Assembly (NCBI GenBank): GCA_035560815.1
Contig: DATMYR010000055.1
Coordinates: 11,284 to 75,283 of the forward strand
Direction: 5' to 3'
DNA: 64,000 bases
Source: UBA5314 sp035560815
GTDB taxonomy: Bacteria; Bacillota; Syntrophomonadia; Syntrophomonadales; Syntrophomonadaceae
A program made the position numbers and the translations under genes. Shown here one piece after another: positions 35,892-45,028 of this stretch. The stretch's first letter is position 1. Every line of letters starts with the position of its first letter. The notes under the pieces are model-generated. The model worked only from the letters and a program-made list of their open reading frames with translations, was not told the origin of the DNA and did not search any database.

Positions 35892-36749
35892 TTGTTCAAA
35901 TTTCTTAGAAACAAATATCTATGGCTGCTCCTTCTCTTAGTAGGAGGGTGTGTTGCTGCAATGGTCCTTACTTCCTCGCAACCAGGGAATAAAAGCATAA
36001 CCCCCATTTTGCAGGGAGTCTATTCGCCTGTGCAAAAGTTGTCCAATGGCCTCAAGGACAGGTGGAGTGGGTTTACCGGCCTATTTGCCAATAAAAAGGC
36101 TCTCAATAATCAGATCACTGACTTGGAGAGGCAAATCGGTGAATTAAAAATTCAAAATCAATCTTTGGCTGAGTACCAGGGTGAGGCATTACGGCTGCAA
36201 AAGCTCCTGGAATTTAAAAACAACAACCTGGAAACCTATACGCTGCAAGGCGCGCGGGTCATCGCCCGCAGCCCCGACAACTGGTTCAAGAATTTGATGA
36301 TCGATAAAGGCAGCAATAGCGGTATCAAACCCGGTATGCCGGTTATCAGCCCTGATGGTCTGGTGGGACGGGTGGCGGCAGTCACTCAAAACTCGGCTCA
36401 GGTGGACTTAATAACCGATACTGAAATGGCTATAGGGGCATTTCTGGCCAAGTCCCGGGAAGTGACCGGAATCGTTGAAGGCCAAGGCAATAACACAAAT
36501 CTCAATATGATTAATATCCCTGATGATAAACAAATTGCCCCGTACGACATGGTGATCACGGCCGGGCTATCATCTGTTTATCCCAAGGGTATACCCATAG
36601 GAACTGTCATCGACATCGGGCGGGAACGGGGCGGGCTTCTATTTACAGCCAATTTAAAACCGGCTGTAGACTTCAGCCACCTGGAGGAAGTCCTGGTCAT
36701 AATCAATTACAGGCCATTGCCGGATGTTAAACAAGGAACAGCGGGGTAG
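35892..36749 (+). CDS. mreC: Rod shape-determining protein MreC
   Basis: A 285-residue bitopic protein of the elongasome. A membrane helix near the N-terminus (YLWLLLLLVGGCVAAMVL) is followed by a coiled coil (about 60-105, QITDLERQIGELKIQNQSL) and the beta-rich MreC domain with PDNWFKNLMIDKGSNSGI and PVISPDGLVGRV. It links MreB to PBP2 outside the membrane. The start is TTG 35892 with GAAAAGG upstream. Confidence 0.93.
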   Translation: MFKFLRNKYLWLLLLLVGGCVAAMVLTSSQPGNKSITPILQGVYSPVQKLSNGLKDRWSGFTGLFANKKALNNQITDLERQIGELKIQNQSLAEYQGEALRLQKLLEFKNNNLETYTLQGARVIARSPDNWFKNLMIDKGSNSGIKPGMPVISPDGLVGRVAAVTQNSAQVDLITDTEMAIGAFLAKSREVTGIVEGQGNNTNLNMINIPDDKQIAPYDMVITAGLSSVYPKGIPIGTVIDIGRERGGLLFTANLKPAVDFSHLEEVLVIINYRPLPDVKQGTAG

Positions 36750-36755
36750 AGGAGT

Positions 36756-37259
36756 TTGCGCTGGGTTATTCATATCGCATTGCCATTTCTGGCTCTTTTT
36801 TTGCAATCGACTTTTTTCAGTTTCTATAGTATAAAAGGAGCAATGCCGGATATACTGTTAATCTTTGTGGTCTTCTTTGCTATGTTGAATGGAGCCAAAC
36901 AAGCACCGGTATATGGGTTTTTCTGCGGGCTCTTAGAAGACCTTTATCTGGGTCGTTTTATTGGGATGAATGCTCTTTCCAAGTGTTTGACTGCTTGGGT
37001 TGTTGGGCATCTGCAAGGAAATGTGTTTAAGGAAAATTTGCTGGTGGGGATTAGCAGTGTTGTGGTGGGCACCCTGGTAAATTGCTTCTTTGTTCTCCTT
37101 TTTAGCCTGGTGGGATTGCGTACGATTAACTGGGACATTAGCATCCTGGGATTGGTTTTATTTCAGGTTCTCTACAATAGCGTACTGGCCGGGCCAATAT
37201 ATGTATGGTATTATCATTCTTCCCACTATGGGATGCTCCGTGATACAGGAGAAAAGTAA
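36756..37259 (+). CDS. mreD: Rod shape-determining protein MreD
   Basis: A 167-residue polytopic membrane protein with about five helices. PDILLIFVVFFAMLNG and FFCGLLEDLYLGRFIGMNAL are typical MreD segments. The start is TTG 36756 with GAGGAG just upstream. Its stop codon touches the PBP2 start, so translation is probably coupled. Confidence 0.9.
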   Translation: MRWVIHIALPFLALFLQSTFFSFYSIKGAMPDILLIFVVFFAMLNGAKQAPVYGFFCGLLEDLYLGRFIGMNALSKCLTAWVVGHLQGNVFKENLLVGISSVVVGTLVNCFFVLLFSLVGLRTINWDISILGLVLFQVLYNSVLAGPIYVWYYHSSHYGMLRDTGEK

Positions 37260-39437
37260 ATGAAACCTGCTGAGATGAAAACCCGGCTCCGGGTTTATAC
37301 GATAATTGTAGTTGTTTTGTTGGGCCTCTTATCCGTGCGTCTGGCAGTGGTGCAGCTTTTCAAAAACCAGATGTACCAAACCCAGGCCAAAGACAACCGC
37401 ATCCGCCTGGTGGATATGAAAGCGCCCCGGGGCGAGATATTTTCGCGGGATAATCAACTCCTGGCTACCAACAAGCCGGTATACACGATAAGCCTGACCT
37501 ATCTGAACTTACAAAAGGGTGATCTCACCACTTTATCTACCAACCTGTCTAATTTATTGAAAGACAACTATCCGGAAATGACCTCGGACCTAATTCAGTC
37601 TAAGGTTCAAGAGCAAAAATTTCGCCTTTTTGAGCCGATTATCCTTATTCGCGATATTCCCTGGGATCTGGTTGTCAAACTGGAGGAAAACCGCCAACAA
37701 ATACCCGGTGTAACAATAACCGAGGAGCCTTTGCGTTCCTACCCCCAGGGCAGCCTGGCCGGTCATGTACTGGGATATGTCCATTCCATCACCCAGGATG
37801 AACTGGATAAGGCTGATGGGGCGCAGTATAGTCTTAACAGCCTGATCGGCAAATCGGGGCTTGAAAGGCAATATGAACAGCAACTACGGGGAACGGACGG
37901 AGCGCGTCGCGTAGAGGTTGATGCCAAAGGGCGACCTATTGATGAGTTGATAACACTGCAGCCCGTGGCGGGCAACAACCTGTATTTAACCATTGACACC
38001 CGATTGCAGCGGGTCATGGAGCAAAGCATGGAATCCACTATGAAACAGGTTCAGGGTTCCTATCCTAAAGCCCGGGTGGGAGCAGCGGTTCTGATAAACG
38101 TCAAAACCGGTGAAATTCTGGCTATGTACAGCAGCCCCGCGCTTAATCCGGAAGACTTGAAAGGAAATGTAACTACTGAACGAGCTGAGTATTATTTTCC
38201 CCAAACCGGCAAATATGACCCGATGAAACCAGGTGCTGCTACCAATCGAGCTATTCAGGTTGCTTATCCTCCTGGTTCAACTTTTAAACCGATTACAGGG
38301 ATTGCTGCGCTGGAGACGGGTGTTATGAATCCTCTCAACTATGAGGTTAACTGCACCGGAGCTTACTGGCTGCCTCCTAACATCAAATGTACTGGAGTAC
38401 ATGGTCCCGTCAACTACTACTCGGCCATGGCCCATTCGTGTAATGTTTATTTCCAGGAAATGGGCCGCCGGGCGGGCAAGGATGAAATTGTCAAAGTAGC
38501 GGGGGAATTCGGCCTGGGAGCTAAGACCGGTATTGATCTGCCTTACGAGACGCAAGGGCTTCTTCCTACCCCTGAATGGAAAAAGAACATCAATGATCTG
38601 CTCATGACCCGTCAGCGCCAGTCCGCGCTCAAAGCCCTGGAAGATAAATATAATGCCCTTCTGGCGCAGGCAGGTAGTGAAGCCGAAAAGCAGCAACTGA
38701 ATCAGAGAAAGGCACAAGAAAAGGCTAAATTGGATGCTCAATATAAAATAGATTACGACTGGACTACCAACTGGCAGTCCTACGATACTTATAATATGTC
38801 TATTGGGCAGGGATTTAACAATTATTCGGTGCTTCAACTGGCCGATTATGTATCAACCATAGCCAATGGAGGAGCCCTGTGGAAACCCTATGTGGTCAGT
38901 AAAGTCGTATCACCTCAAAATAAATTGATTAGCGAGACCAAGGCCCAGCTTACGCGGCGGGTCAGTTTTCAGCCCGAGAACCTGGCTCAAACCAGGCGGG
39001 CCATGCTGCAAGTCACCCAGGTGGGCGGCACTGCCTATAGTCTCTTTACCAACTTTCCCAGCACAATTCAGGTGGGGGCCAAAACAGGAAGCGCCCAGAC
39101 GGGCCGGGCGGGAGACGATCCCTTGAAAGAAGTTCACGGAGTCTTTATTGCTTTTGCTCCTTTTGATAATCCTGAAATCGCTTTTGCGGGGGTTGTAGAA
39201 TACGGCTTTAGCGGAGCTACTTCCGCGGGGCCGGTTTGCAAAGCCGTCTTTGAGCAGTATTTTGGCATCGTCGATCACCTGGCTGCCGCTGTTAATAATA
39301 CCGGAGCAACCAATTCCCCGCAGACAACTCCTGCAGAATCCGGGCAAAACGGGGCACCAGTGACTGGCAAAACCGCGCCAACTGGTCAAACCGCAGCCCC
39401 AACCCAGCCTACCCAGGTGCCTCCTTCACTTCAATAA
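37260..39437 (+). CDS. mrdA: Penicillin-binding protein 2 (elongation transpeptidase)
   Basis: A 725-residue class B PBP that cross-links side-wall peptidoglycan with RodA. A membrane helix near residues 12-30 is followed by the dimerisation domain (KAPRGEIFSRDNQLLATNKP). The transpeptidase motifs are all present: Ser340 in PPGSTFKPI, SCN in AHSCNVYF and KTG in GAKTGSAQTG. Between SCN and KTG, about residues 449-497 form an extra Lys/Glu/Gln/Ala-rich, probably coiled-coil insert. The last about 50 residues are a Thr/Pro/Gln-rich tail. Its position after mreBCD marks it as the elongation rather than the sporulation PBP. Confidence 0.93.
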   Translation: MKPAEMKTRLRVYTIIVVVLLGLLSVRLAVVQLFKNQMYQTQAKDNRIRLVDMKAPRGEIFSRDNQLLATNKPVYTISLTYLNLQKGDLTTLSTNLSNLLKDNYPEMTSDLIQSKVQEQKFRLFEPIILIRDIPWDLVVKLEENRQQIPGVTITEEPLRSYPQGSLAGHVLGYVHSITQDELDKADGAQYSLNSLIGKSGLERQYEQQLRGTDGARRVEVDAKGRPIDELITLQPVAGNNLYLTIDTRLQRVMEQSMESTMKQVQGSYPKARVGAAVLINVKTGEILAMYSSPALNPEDLKGNVTTERAEYYFPQTGKYDPMKPGAATNRAIQVAYPPGSTFKPITGIAALETGVMNPLNYEVNCTGAYWLPPNIKCTGVHGPVNYYSAMAHSCNVYFQEMGRRAGKDEIVKVAGEFGLGAKTGIDLPYETQGLLPTPEWKKNINDLLMTRQRQSALKALEDKYNALLAQAGSEAEKQQLNQRKAQEKAKLDAQYKIDYDWTTNWQSYDTYNMSIGQGFNNYSVLQLADYVSTIANGGALWKPYVVSKVVSPQNKLISETKAQLTRRVSFQPENLAQTRRAMLQVTQVGGTAYSLFTNFPSTIQVGAKTGSAQTGRAGDDPLKEVHGVFIAFAPFDNPEIAFAGVVEYGFSGATSAGPVCKAVFEQYFGIVDHLAAAVNNTGATNSPQTTPAESGQNGAPVTGKTAPTGQTAAPTQPTQVPPSLQ

Positions 39438-39683
39438 ACACTTACCTTGTATTCGATAATAAAATCACCATTGTCTTAACCTTTCTTCATAAATATCTAT
39501 CGCCATGCTCTCCGCGAAAAAGCTCGATCCCCCCACGCGTTTTTTGCCAGAATTTTTGGTTGGATTTACGACCTTTAGCCTCGTATAAGGCCAAAGAATG
39601 CCTTCATTTTGCATTTTTCTCCGAAGGAATTAATTAACAATAAAAGAAAGTATTACTATGAGAAGCGATAGGAGGGCTGTATC

Positions 39684-40316
39684 ATGCAAGCAACGGCCAG
39701 AAATTTTCAGGAAGAGAAGCTTATTGACCTGAAGGCCTTCCACACCTTTGGTGAAATGAAGGTCGGATTGGAGCAGCGTTTGGGGGACAAGCACCAGTAT
39801 TCGCCAGGGGTTCATCTGGTTATTGACATAGGAACCAAACAGCTGAACAGCCGGCAGGTGCGGGAATTGGAGGATGTGCTTTTGGACCGCGGGATGCATT
39901 TGAAAGAGGTTCTTTCTTCTGCTTCCATCCGGCCCGACTCAATGAAAACAGAGATCGAAACGGCCTTTTCTGGTATGCCCGGTTATGGGGAAACGGTTCT
40001 TATCTGTCGTCATCTGCGGTCCGGGCAGAGATTTTTCAGTCCGGGTAATCTGGTGATCCTGGGAGACATCAATCCTGGAGCAGAGGTTATAGCAGTCGGT
40101 AATATTCTGGTCATGGGGGCTCTTAAAGGTGTGGCACACGCCGGTTATTTGGGGGATGAGTCAGCAGTCATTGCAGCCTACCGCCTCAATCCCACGCAGT
40201 TGAGGATAGCCAACCATATTACCCGCCCGCCAGACGGTGAGAAAGTCATGGTGCGGGAGCCGGAAATGGCTCGCATCAGAACCGGAAAAGTAGTAATCGA
40301 AAAGCTAAAAATATGA
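39684..40316 (+). CDS. minC: Septum site-determining protein MinC
   Basis: FtsZ-assembly inhibitor of 210 residues. The C-terminal beta-helix domain is clear: GQRFFSPGNLVILGDINPGA, then VIAVGNILVMGALKGVAHAG. The N-terminal half is less conserved, as usual. ATG 39684 has AGGAGGG upstream. minD overlaps its end region, and minE follows, so this organism has the oscillating-type MinCDE set. Confidence 0.94.
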   Translation: MQATARNFQEEKLIDLKAFHTFGEMKVGLEQRLGDKHQYSPGVHLVIDIGTKQLNSRQVRELEDVLLDRGMHLKEVLSSASIRPDSMKTEIETAFSGMPGYGETVLICRHLRSGQRFFSPGNLVILGDINPGAEVIAVGNILVMGALKGVAHAGYLGDESAVIAAYRLNPTQLRIANHITRPPDGEKVMVREPEMARIRTGKVVIEKLKI

Positions 40317-40330
40317 ATGGAGGTTTGTTA

Positions 40331-41131
40331 ATGAACAGCAGGGTGTTGGTGATTACGTCCGGCAAAGGTGGGGTGGGCAAAACTACCACCACAGCCAACC
40401 TGGGTACAGCGCTGGCTATGATGGATTATCGGGTGGTACTCATTGATACTGATATAGGCTTGAGAAATCTTGATGTTGTGATGGGGCTGGAAAATAGAAT
40501 TGTTTTTGATATTGTGGATGTCGTACATGGCAACTGTAAACCCAAACAAGCGCTCATCAAAGATAAACGCCATGAAGGCCTGCACTTGTTACCGGCGGCC
40601 CAAACCAAAGATAAGACGGCTGTTACACCCCATCAGATGAAGAATCTGACCAATGAACTACGCAAAGATTATGATTTTATTCTGGTGGATTGCCCGGCCG
40701 GCATCGAACAAGGTTTTAAGAATGCCATAGCCGGAGCTGATGATGCCATCATTGTAGCCACTCCCGAAGTCTCATCAGTTCGCGATGCTGACCGTATTGT
40801 CGGACTCCTGGAAGCGGCTGGGTTGACCAATGCTCGTCTTATCATTAATCGGCTGCGCAGCAAAATGGTTAAGCGGGGGGATATGATGGATATCGATGAT
40901 ATCCTTGATATTCTTTCTATTGATCTTCTGGGCGTGGTCCCCGAGGATGAATCCATTGTGGTTTCTACCAATCGTGGTGAACCGGCGGTTTTGGACAACA
41001 GCTCACGGGCGGGGCTGGCCTACCGTCGTATAGCCCGCAGAATAGCGGGTGAGGAAATCCAAATTCAAAATTTCGACGAAACTCATTGGATAATGGACCG
41101 GTTCAAAAAAATGCTGCGTCTGGCCAGGTAG
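40331..41131 (+). CDS. minD: Septum site-determining protein MinD
   Basis: Membrane-associated ParA-like ATPase of 266 residues that recruits MinC to the poles. The deviant Walker A is GKGGVGKTTTTAN, Walker B is DFILVDCPAGIE. The C-terminal amphipathic helix (MDRFKKMLRLAR) is the membrane anchor. ATG 40331 has GGAGG upstream; the ATG at 40313 overlaps minC and is less likely. Confidence 0.95.
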   Translation: MNSRVLVITSGKGGVGKTTTTANLGTALAMMDYRVVLIDTDIGLRNLDVVMGLENRIVFDIVDVVHGNCKPKQALIKDKRHEGLHLLPAAQTKDKTAVTPHQMKNLTNELRKDYDFILVDCPAGIEQGFKNAIAGADDAIIVATPEVSSVRDADRIVGLLEAAGLTNARLIINRLRSKMVKRGDMMDIDDILDILSIDLLGVVPEDESIVVSTNRGEPAVLDNSSRAGLAYRRIARRIAGEEIQIQNFDETHWIMDRFKKMLRLAR

Positions 41132-41143
41132 GAGGGAGGAAAG

Positions 41144-41422
41144 ATGGTTCTACTGGATTTTCTGACTCGCTTTTTTATGAAAGAAAATCTGCCCAGCAAA
41201 GATGTAGCTCGGGAGCGTCTACGCTTGGTTCTCGTGCATGACCGGGCATCCGTTTCCCCCGAGTTCATCAACCAGATGAAGGAAGACCTGATAAAAGTCA
41301 TTCGCGAATATCTGGATATTGATGAAGAAGCCCTGCAGGTAAGTTTGGAGAATGAGGATGATTCCATCGCTCTGGTCGCCAACATTCCCGTGCGGGGTAT
41401 GAGGAGGGTGATAAATCAATAG
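41144..41422 (+). CDS. minE: Cell division topological specificity factor MinE
   Basis: A 92-residue MinE. The N-terminal part (MVLLDFLTRFFMKEN) is the membrane/MinD-binding helix, RERLRLVLVHDRA is the conserved contact-strand region, and the C-terminal half is the dimer domain. AGGAGGGAGG precedes ATG 41144. It ends the min operon; a terminator follows. Confidence 0.93.
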   Translation: MVLLDFLTRFFMKENLPSKDVARERLRLVLVHDRASVSPEFINQMKEDLIKVIREYLDIDEEALQVSLENEDDSIALVANIPVRGMRRVINQ

Positions 41423-41439
41423 ATTTTTTGACTACCTGG

Positions 41440-41484
41440 AAAGGCTGGGAAGAGTCGGATCTGACTCCCCAGCCTTTCTTTTGT
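41440..41484 (+). terminator. Terminator after minE
   Basis: AAAGGCTGGG...GAGTC pairs with GACTC...CCCAGCCTTT, with a short bulge and a 6-base loop, followed by CTTTT. Confidence 0.8.
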
Positions 41485-41500
41485 ATGCCCTTTTCCCTTC

Positions 41501-41529
41501 TGGACAGGGTGGAGCTCACGCTTTATAAT
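41501..41529 (+). promoter_or_regulatory. Sigma-A promoter of rodA
   Basis: TGGACA (41501-41506) and TATAAT (41524-41529) are exactly 17 bases apart, 24 bases before the rodA start. Confidence 0.65.
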
Positions 41530-41552
41530 AGGCGTGAAGGAGGTGGGGCGAG

Positions 41553-42689
41553 TTGGATGTAAAACGACTGAAATTTATGGACCGGACATTTGTCGGCGCC
41601 CTCCTGCTCTTGGTCATTTTTGGACTGGTGGTGCTGATGAGCGCTTCCAGTGCCATATCCGCGGATCCCTTTAGTTATGTAAGGAGGCAATCAATTGCTG
41701 TGCTCCTGGGGTTGGGAGTGGCAGTCTTTATTATTCGCTTTGATTACCTGCAGCTGCGCAGATACAGCCCTTTCTTTTACGGATTTTCGCTCCTGTTGCT
41801 TATTATGGTCCTGGTTTTTGGCCAGGATATTCGCGGGACTACGGGTTGGATTCAGATAGGACCTATACCGGCTTTCCAGCCGGCTGAAATCACCAAAGTG
41901 CTATTAATCCTGTCATTTGCTGACTTTCTCAGTAAGCGCAAAGGATTATTGGATACCTTTGGCCAAATGATTCCCTGTTTTCTCTTTATGGGCCTGCCAT
42001 TCCTTCTCATCATGGCCCAGCCGGACCTGGGGACGGGGCTGGTTTATATTGCCGTTACAGTGGTGATGATGTATTTTGCCGGTGCCAATGCCAGAATTCT
42101 GTTCGGATTGTTAACTGGCGGGGCGGCTTTGGTGGCCTTGTTACTATTTTTTCATTTTAAGTATCATTTACCGATTCCTCTGGCAGACTATCAACTACAG
42201 AGACTGATCGTTTTCCTCAATCCTTACAATGATGGACAGGGGGGCAAGGGTCCGGGATGGAACATCATCCAATCCCTGATTGCCATAGGTTCCGGTGGGG
42301 TTACTGGCCAAGGATTATTTCATGGCACTCAGGTGCAATTGAACTTTCTGCCCGAACATCATACCGATTTTATTTATGCAGTAATTGGCGAAGAGATGGG
42401 TTTTTTAGGATCAATCTCCGTCATCATCCTATACGGAATTCTTCTGGTTCGGGCGATTGCCATCAGCTTCGAATCCAAAGAGACTTTCGGCACGCTACTG
42501 GTGGTAGGTATATCGGCCATGTGGTTATTTCATATCTGGGAAAATATTGGCATGTCCCTGGGGATTATGCCTATCACCGGAATCCCGCTGCCCTTCCTGA
42601 GCTATGGGGGCACCTCCATGCTCAGCAACCTGGCAGCGGCGGGTTTGATTGTCAGTGTCAACCTGCGGGGCGCACAAATTGTTTTCTAA
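41553..42689 (+). CDS. rodA: Rod shape-determining protein RodA (SEDS glycosyltransferase)
   Basis: A 378-residue polytopic peptidoglycan polymerase of the SEDS family. Conserved segments include FQPAEITKVLLIL, AQPDLGTGLVY and the C-terminal ITGIPLPFLSYGGTSM. The start is TTG 41553, eight bases after AAGGAGG. It works with the PBP2 encoded just upstream of the min genes. Its own promoter and the preceding terminator show separate transcription from minCDE. Confidence 0.95.
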   Translation: MDVKRLKFMDRTFVGALLLLVIFGLVVLMSASSAISADPFSYVRRQSIAVLLGLGVAVFIIRFDYLQLRRYSPFFYGFSLLLLIMVLVFGQDIRGTTGWIQIGPIPAFQPAEITKVLLILSFADFLSKRKGLLDTFGQMIPCFLFMGLPFLLIMAQPDLGTGLVYIAVTVVMMYFAGANARILFGLLTGGAALVALLLFFHFKYHLPIPLADYQLQRLIVFLNPYNDGQGGKGPGWNIIQSLIAIGSGGVTGQGLFHGTQVQLNFLPEHHTDFIYAVIGEEMGFLGSISVIILYGILLVRAIAISFESKETFGTLLVVGISAMWLFHIWENIGMSLGIMPITGIPLPFLSYGGTSMLSNLAAAGLIVSVNLRGAQIVF

Positions 42690-42747
42690 CTGTTGTCGTT
42701 AGACCTTGCTTCCCGGGGGTTAGTTTGACGAAAGGGATGGTCGACCA

Positions 42748-43191
42748 ATGAAACAGCAAAAGGCGGCTTCAATCCAGGTGATCCTGGCGGCGAAAGAAAT
42801 ACTTATGTTTTTCCCCAATTTAGTCAAACTCCTATTTCGATTAGTTCGCGATCCGGCGGTATCATTAGGAGACAAAGCCCTGCTCGGGGCGGCCATCGCT
42901 TATGTATTGTCACCCTGGGATTTCTTGCCAGATGTGATCCCTTTTGTAGGGCAGTTGGATGATCTGGTTCTTATTGCTCTGGTTATCAAAAGAATGATGG
43001 ACAGCGTACCGTATTCCATCATTGCCCAGCATTGGGATGGTAAGGGTGAACTGCTTGGTTTATTGGATTCAACCCTGAGTTCGGTGGTAAAATTGCTGCC
43101 GGAAGGAATTTATAGTAAACTCCTCTGTAAATCCCGCCAAGACTATACGGATGTGGATTATAAGGTGGAAGCGAACATGGGCAGGAGTTAA
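42748..43191 (+). CDS. YkvA-like DUF1232 membrane protein
   Basis: A 147-residue protein with the DUF1232 core: DPAVSLGDKALLGAAIAYVL, then SPWDFLPDVIPFVGQLDDL. This segment is hydrophobic with conserved Asp/Pro residues and is the whole of the domain. The function is unknown. It follows rodA by 58 bases on the same strand and may be co-transcribed. Confidence 0.8.
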   Translation: MKQQKAASIQVILAAKEILMFFPNLVKLLFRLVRDPAVSLGDKALLGAAIAYVLSPWDFLPDVIPFVGQLDDLVLIALVIKRMMDSVPYSIIAQHWDGKGELLGLLDSTLSSVVKLLPEGIYSKLLCKSRQDYTDVDYKVEANMGRS

Positions 43192-43317
43192 ATCCTGCCT
43201 TTGCTACTCCGCTAAATCTTTCCTCAAAACGAAATTCCAAGAGAAAGACAGTTAAAATGGGAAAAACCATATTGTTATCATATTTTAAAGGAATTTAGCC
43301 ATATTCGTCGAAAACCA

Positions 43318-43440
43318 ATATGCAAAAGCAACTCGCCGAGCTAGTGTGCCTAACGCATGATGCCATGGTGCACAAGCCGATAGGGTGTGATGGGAAACTG
43401 TTGCACCTCCCTTTGGAAAGGCGGGCAGGGAACCTGTGTG
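43318..43440 (+). promoter_or_regulatory. Candidate Moco/Tuco-type riboswitch ahead of tupB
   Basis: A structured leader precedes the tungstate transporter genes. It contains GGTGCACAAGCCGA and, later, CACCTCCC..TTTGGAAAGGCGGG. The CCTCCC/GGAAAGG core resembles the conserved core of the Moco RNA motif as I remember it from the E. coli moaA leader. A terminator hairpin follows directly, as expected for an expression platform. The boundaries are approximate. No covariance search was possible. Confidence 0.5.
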
Positions 43441-43494
43441 GACGGGCCGGTCTGTCTTTGCAAAGAGTGCATGGGGCCGGTCTTTTTGTTTTTC
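43441..43494 (+). terminator. Attenuator hairpin in the tupB leader
   Basis: GACGGGCC pairs with GGCCGGTC (one mismatch) across a loop that holds a CTTTGCAAAG hairpin. TTTTTGTTTTT follows. It lies between the riboswitch candidate and tupB. Confidence 0.6.
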
Positions 43495-43534
43495 TGTTCT
43501 GGGATATACATGCAAAACGAGGAGATAATAATTA

Positions 43535-44203
43535 ATGGAAGAAATAGGGGCGCTGTGGCTGCAGCGAAATGACATCTGGGAGATCATACGCCTTTCGGTA
43601 TTTGTATCCGGTTCCGCTGTTTTGATCAGCTCCCTACTGGGGATTCCCGCCGGAGCCTGGCTGGGCCTTACCCGCTTTGCCGGGAAAGCTCTGGTTTTAC
43701 GTATTACGATTACGCTTATGGCCTTACCTCCGGTTTTAGCCGGGTTGATTGTTTATCTTCTTCTTTCTCACAGCGGACCTCTGGGTTCCTGGGAGATCCT
43801 TTTCACCCCAACTGCTATGATCATCGCCCAGTGTCTTCTCGTAATACCTATTATCGTAGGACTCTGTGCGGCCGCGATAGCCGGTAAAGAGAACAGCATC
43901 CACGAGCACGCCCTGAGTCTGGGAGCCACCCGGGCGCAGGCTATGCGGACTGTGATCGGCGAAGCCCGAACCGGCATACTGGCTGCTGTCATGACCGGGT
44001 TTGGCCGGGCCTTTGCCGAGGTGGGGGCGGTGATGATGGTGGGTGGCAACATAAAGCACTTCAGCCGGGTCCTGACTACCTCCATCGTTCTGGAAACCCG
44101 ACAGGGTAATTTTGATATAGCTATTGCTCTGGGCGTTATTTTGCTGATTTTATCTTTTATCGTCAGCAGCATTGCCCTTAGCAGTATACAAGAATCTATA
44201 TAA
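43535..44203 (+). CDS. tupB: Tungstate ABC transporter permease TupB
   Basis: A 222-residue permease with about five to six helices. The EAA loop, which contacts the ATPase, is ALSLGATRAQAMRTVIGEAR. The last third (GFGRAFAEVGAVMMVGGNIK) matches TupB/ModB-type permeases. ATG 43535 has GAGGAG upstream. Together with tupC and tupA it forms a complete importer. Tungstate would feed tungsten formate dehydrogenases or aldehyde oxidoreductases, which syntrophs depend on. Confidence 0.9.
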   Translation: MEEIGALWLQRNDIWEIIRLSVFVSGSAVLISSLLGIPAGAWLGLTRFAGKALVLRITITLMALPPVLAGLIVYLLLSHSGPLGSWEILFTPTAMIIAQCLLVIPIIVGLCAAAIAGKENSIHEHALSLGATRAQAMRTVIGEARTGILAAVMTGFGRAFAEVGAVMMVGGNIKHFSRVLTTSIVLETRQGNFDIAIALGVILLILSFIVSSIALSSIQESI

Positions 44204-44218
44204 AGGATTGCCAGTTTG

Positions 44219-44947
44219 ATGAATATTTTTGAACTTTCTGAAGTGAGTAAAACTTATGGTAATCGAACTGTTCTCCAAGTGCCCAGGTTGCAGATGGAGG
44301 AGCAGAAGATTTATGCCATCCTAGGACCCAATGGAGCGGGGAAGACCACGCTTCTTAGAATATTGAATCTTTTGGAGACACCGGACAAGGGTCGAATTTC
44401 CTTTCAGGGAGGTGAAATTGAGTATGGCCGTAGACGCTTGGAAGCGGCACGGCAAATGTGTATGGTTTTTCAGAAACCGGTCATGTTTCGTTCTTCGGTT
44501 TTTGCCAATGTAGCTTATGGCTTAAAGGTAAGAAATGTAGGGCGGAAGAAAAGTGAAGCAATTGTACGGGAAGCCCTGGAGTTTGTGGGGATGAACCATC
44601 TGGCTGATCATCCTGCTCATCATCTGTCCGGGGGTGAGGCGCAGCGTGTAGCCCTGGCCCGCGCGCTGGTGTTAAAACCACGGGTCCTGTTGTTGGACGA
44701 ACCCACGGCGAATTTGGATCCGAGCAGCGTGCAGCATATTGAAGAAATAATCAGAAGGTGGCATCGGGAATATGGAAGCACCATAATTCTGGTCACCCAT
44801 AACTTATTTCAAGCCAAAAGGATGGCTCAAGAATGCCTGATTATGATGGATGGCCGCATTATTGAAAAGGGAGCTACAGAGCAAATTTTCTCACAGCCCC
44901 GGGAAGCGCTGACCAGCCAGTTTTTGAATGGCAGCATGGTGTACTAG
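44219..44947 (+). CDS. tupC: Tungstate ABC transporter ATP-binding protein TupC
   Basis: A 242-residue ABC ATPase. Walker A is GPNGAGKTTLLR, the Q loop follows CMVFQKPVM, the signature is LSGGEAQRVALARAL and Walker B is VLLLDEPTA, with the switch His in LVTHNLFQA. There is no C-terminal molybdate-binding (TOBE) domain, as for TupC rather than ModC. ATG 44219 is used; a TTG at 44216 is adjacent and in frame. Confidence 0.92.
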   Translation: MNIFELSEVSKTYGNRTVLQVPRLQMEEQKIYAILGPNGAGKTTLLRILNLLETPDKGRISFQGGEIEYGRRRLEAARQMCMVFQKPVMFRSSVFANVAYGLKVRNVGRKKSEAIVREALEFVGMNHLADHPAHHLSGGEAQRVALARALVLKPRVLLLDEPTANLDPSSVQHIEEIIRRWHREYGSTIILVTHNLFQAKRMAQECLIMMDGRIIEKGATEQIFSQPREALTSQFLNGSMVY

Positions 44948-45028
44948 AAGAAAGCCGTAATGCGATGACGCAGATGGCTACCCTGCTCGTTTTGAGTTTT
45001 CAGTGCGAGACAGGGAGAAAGGGAGTGT

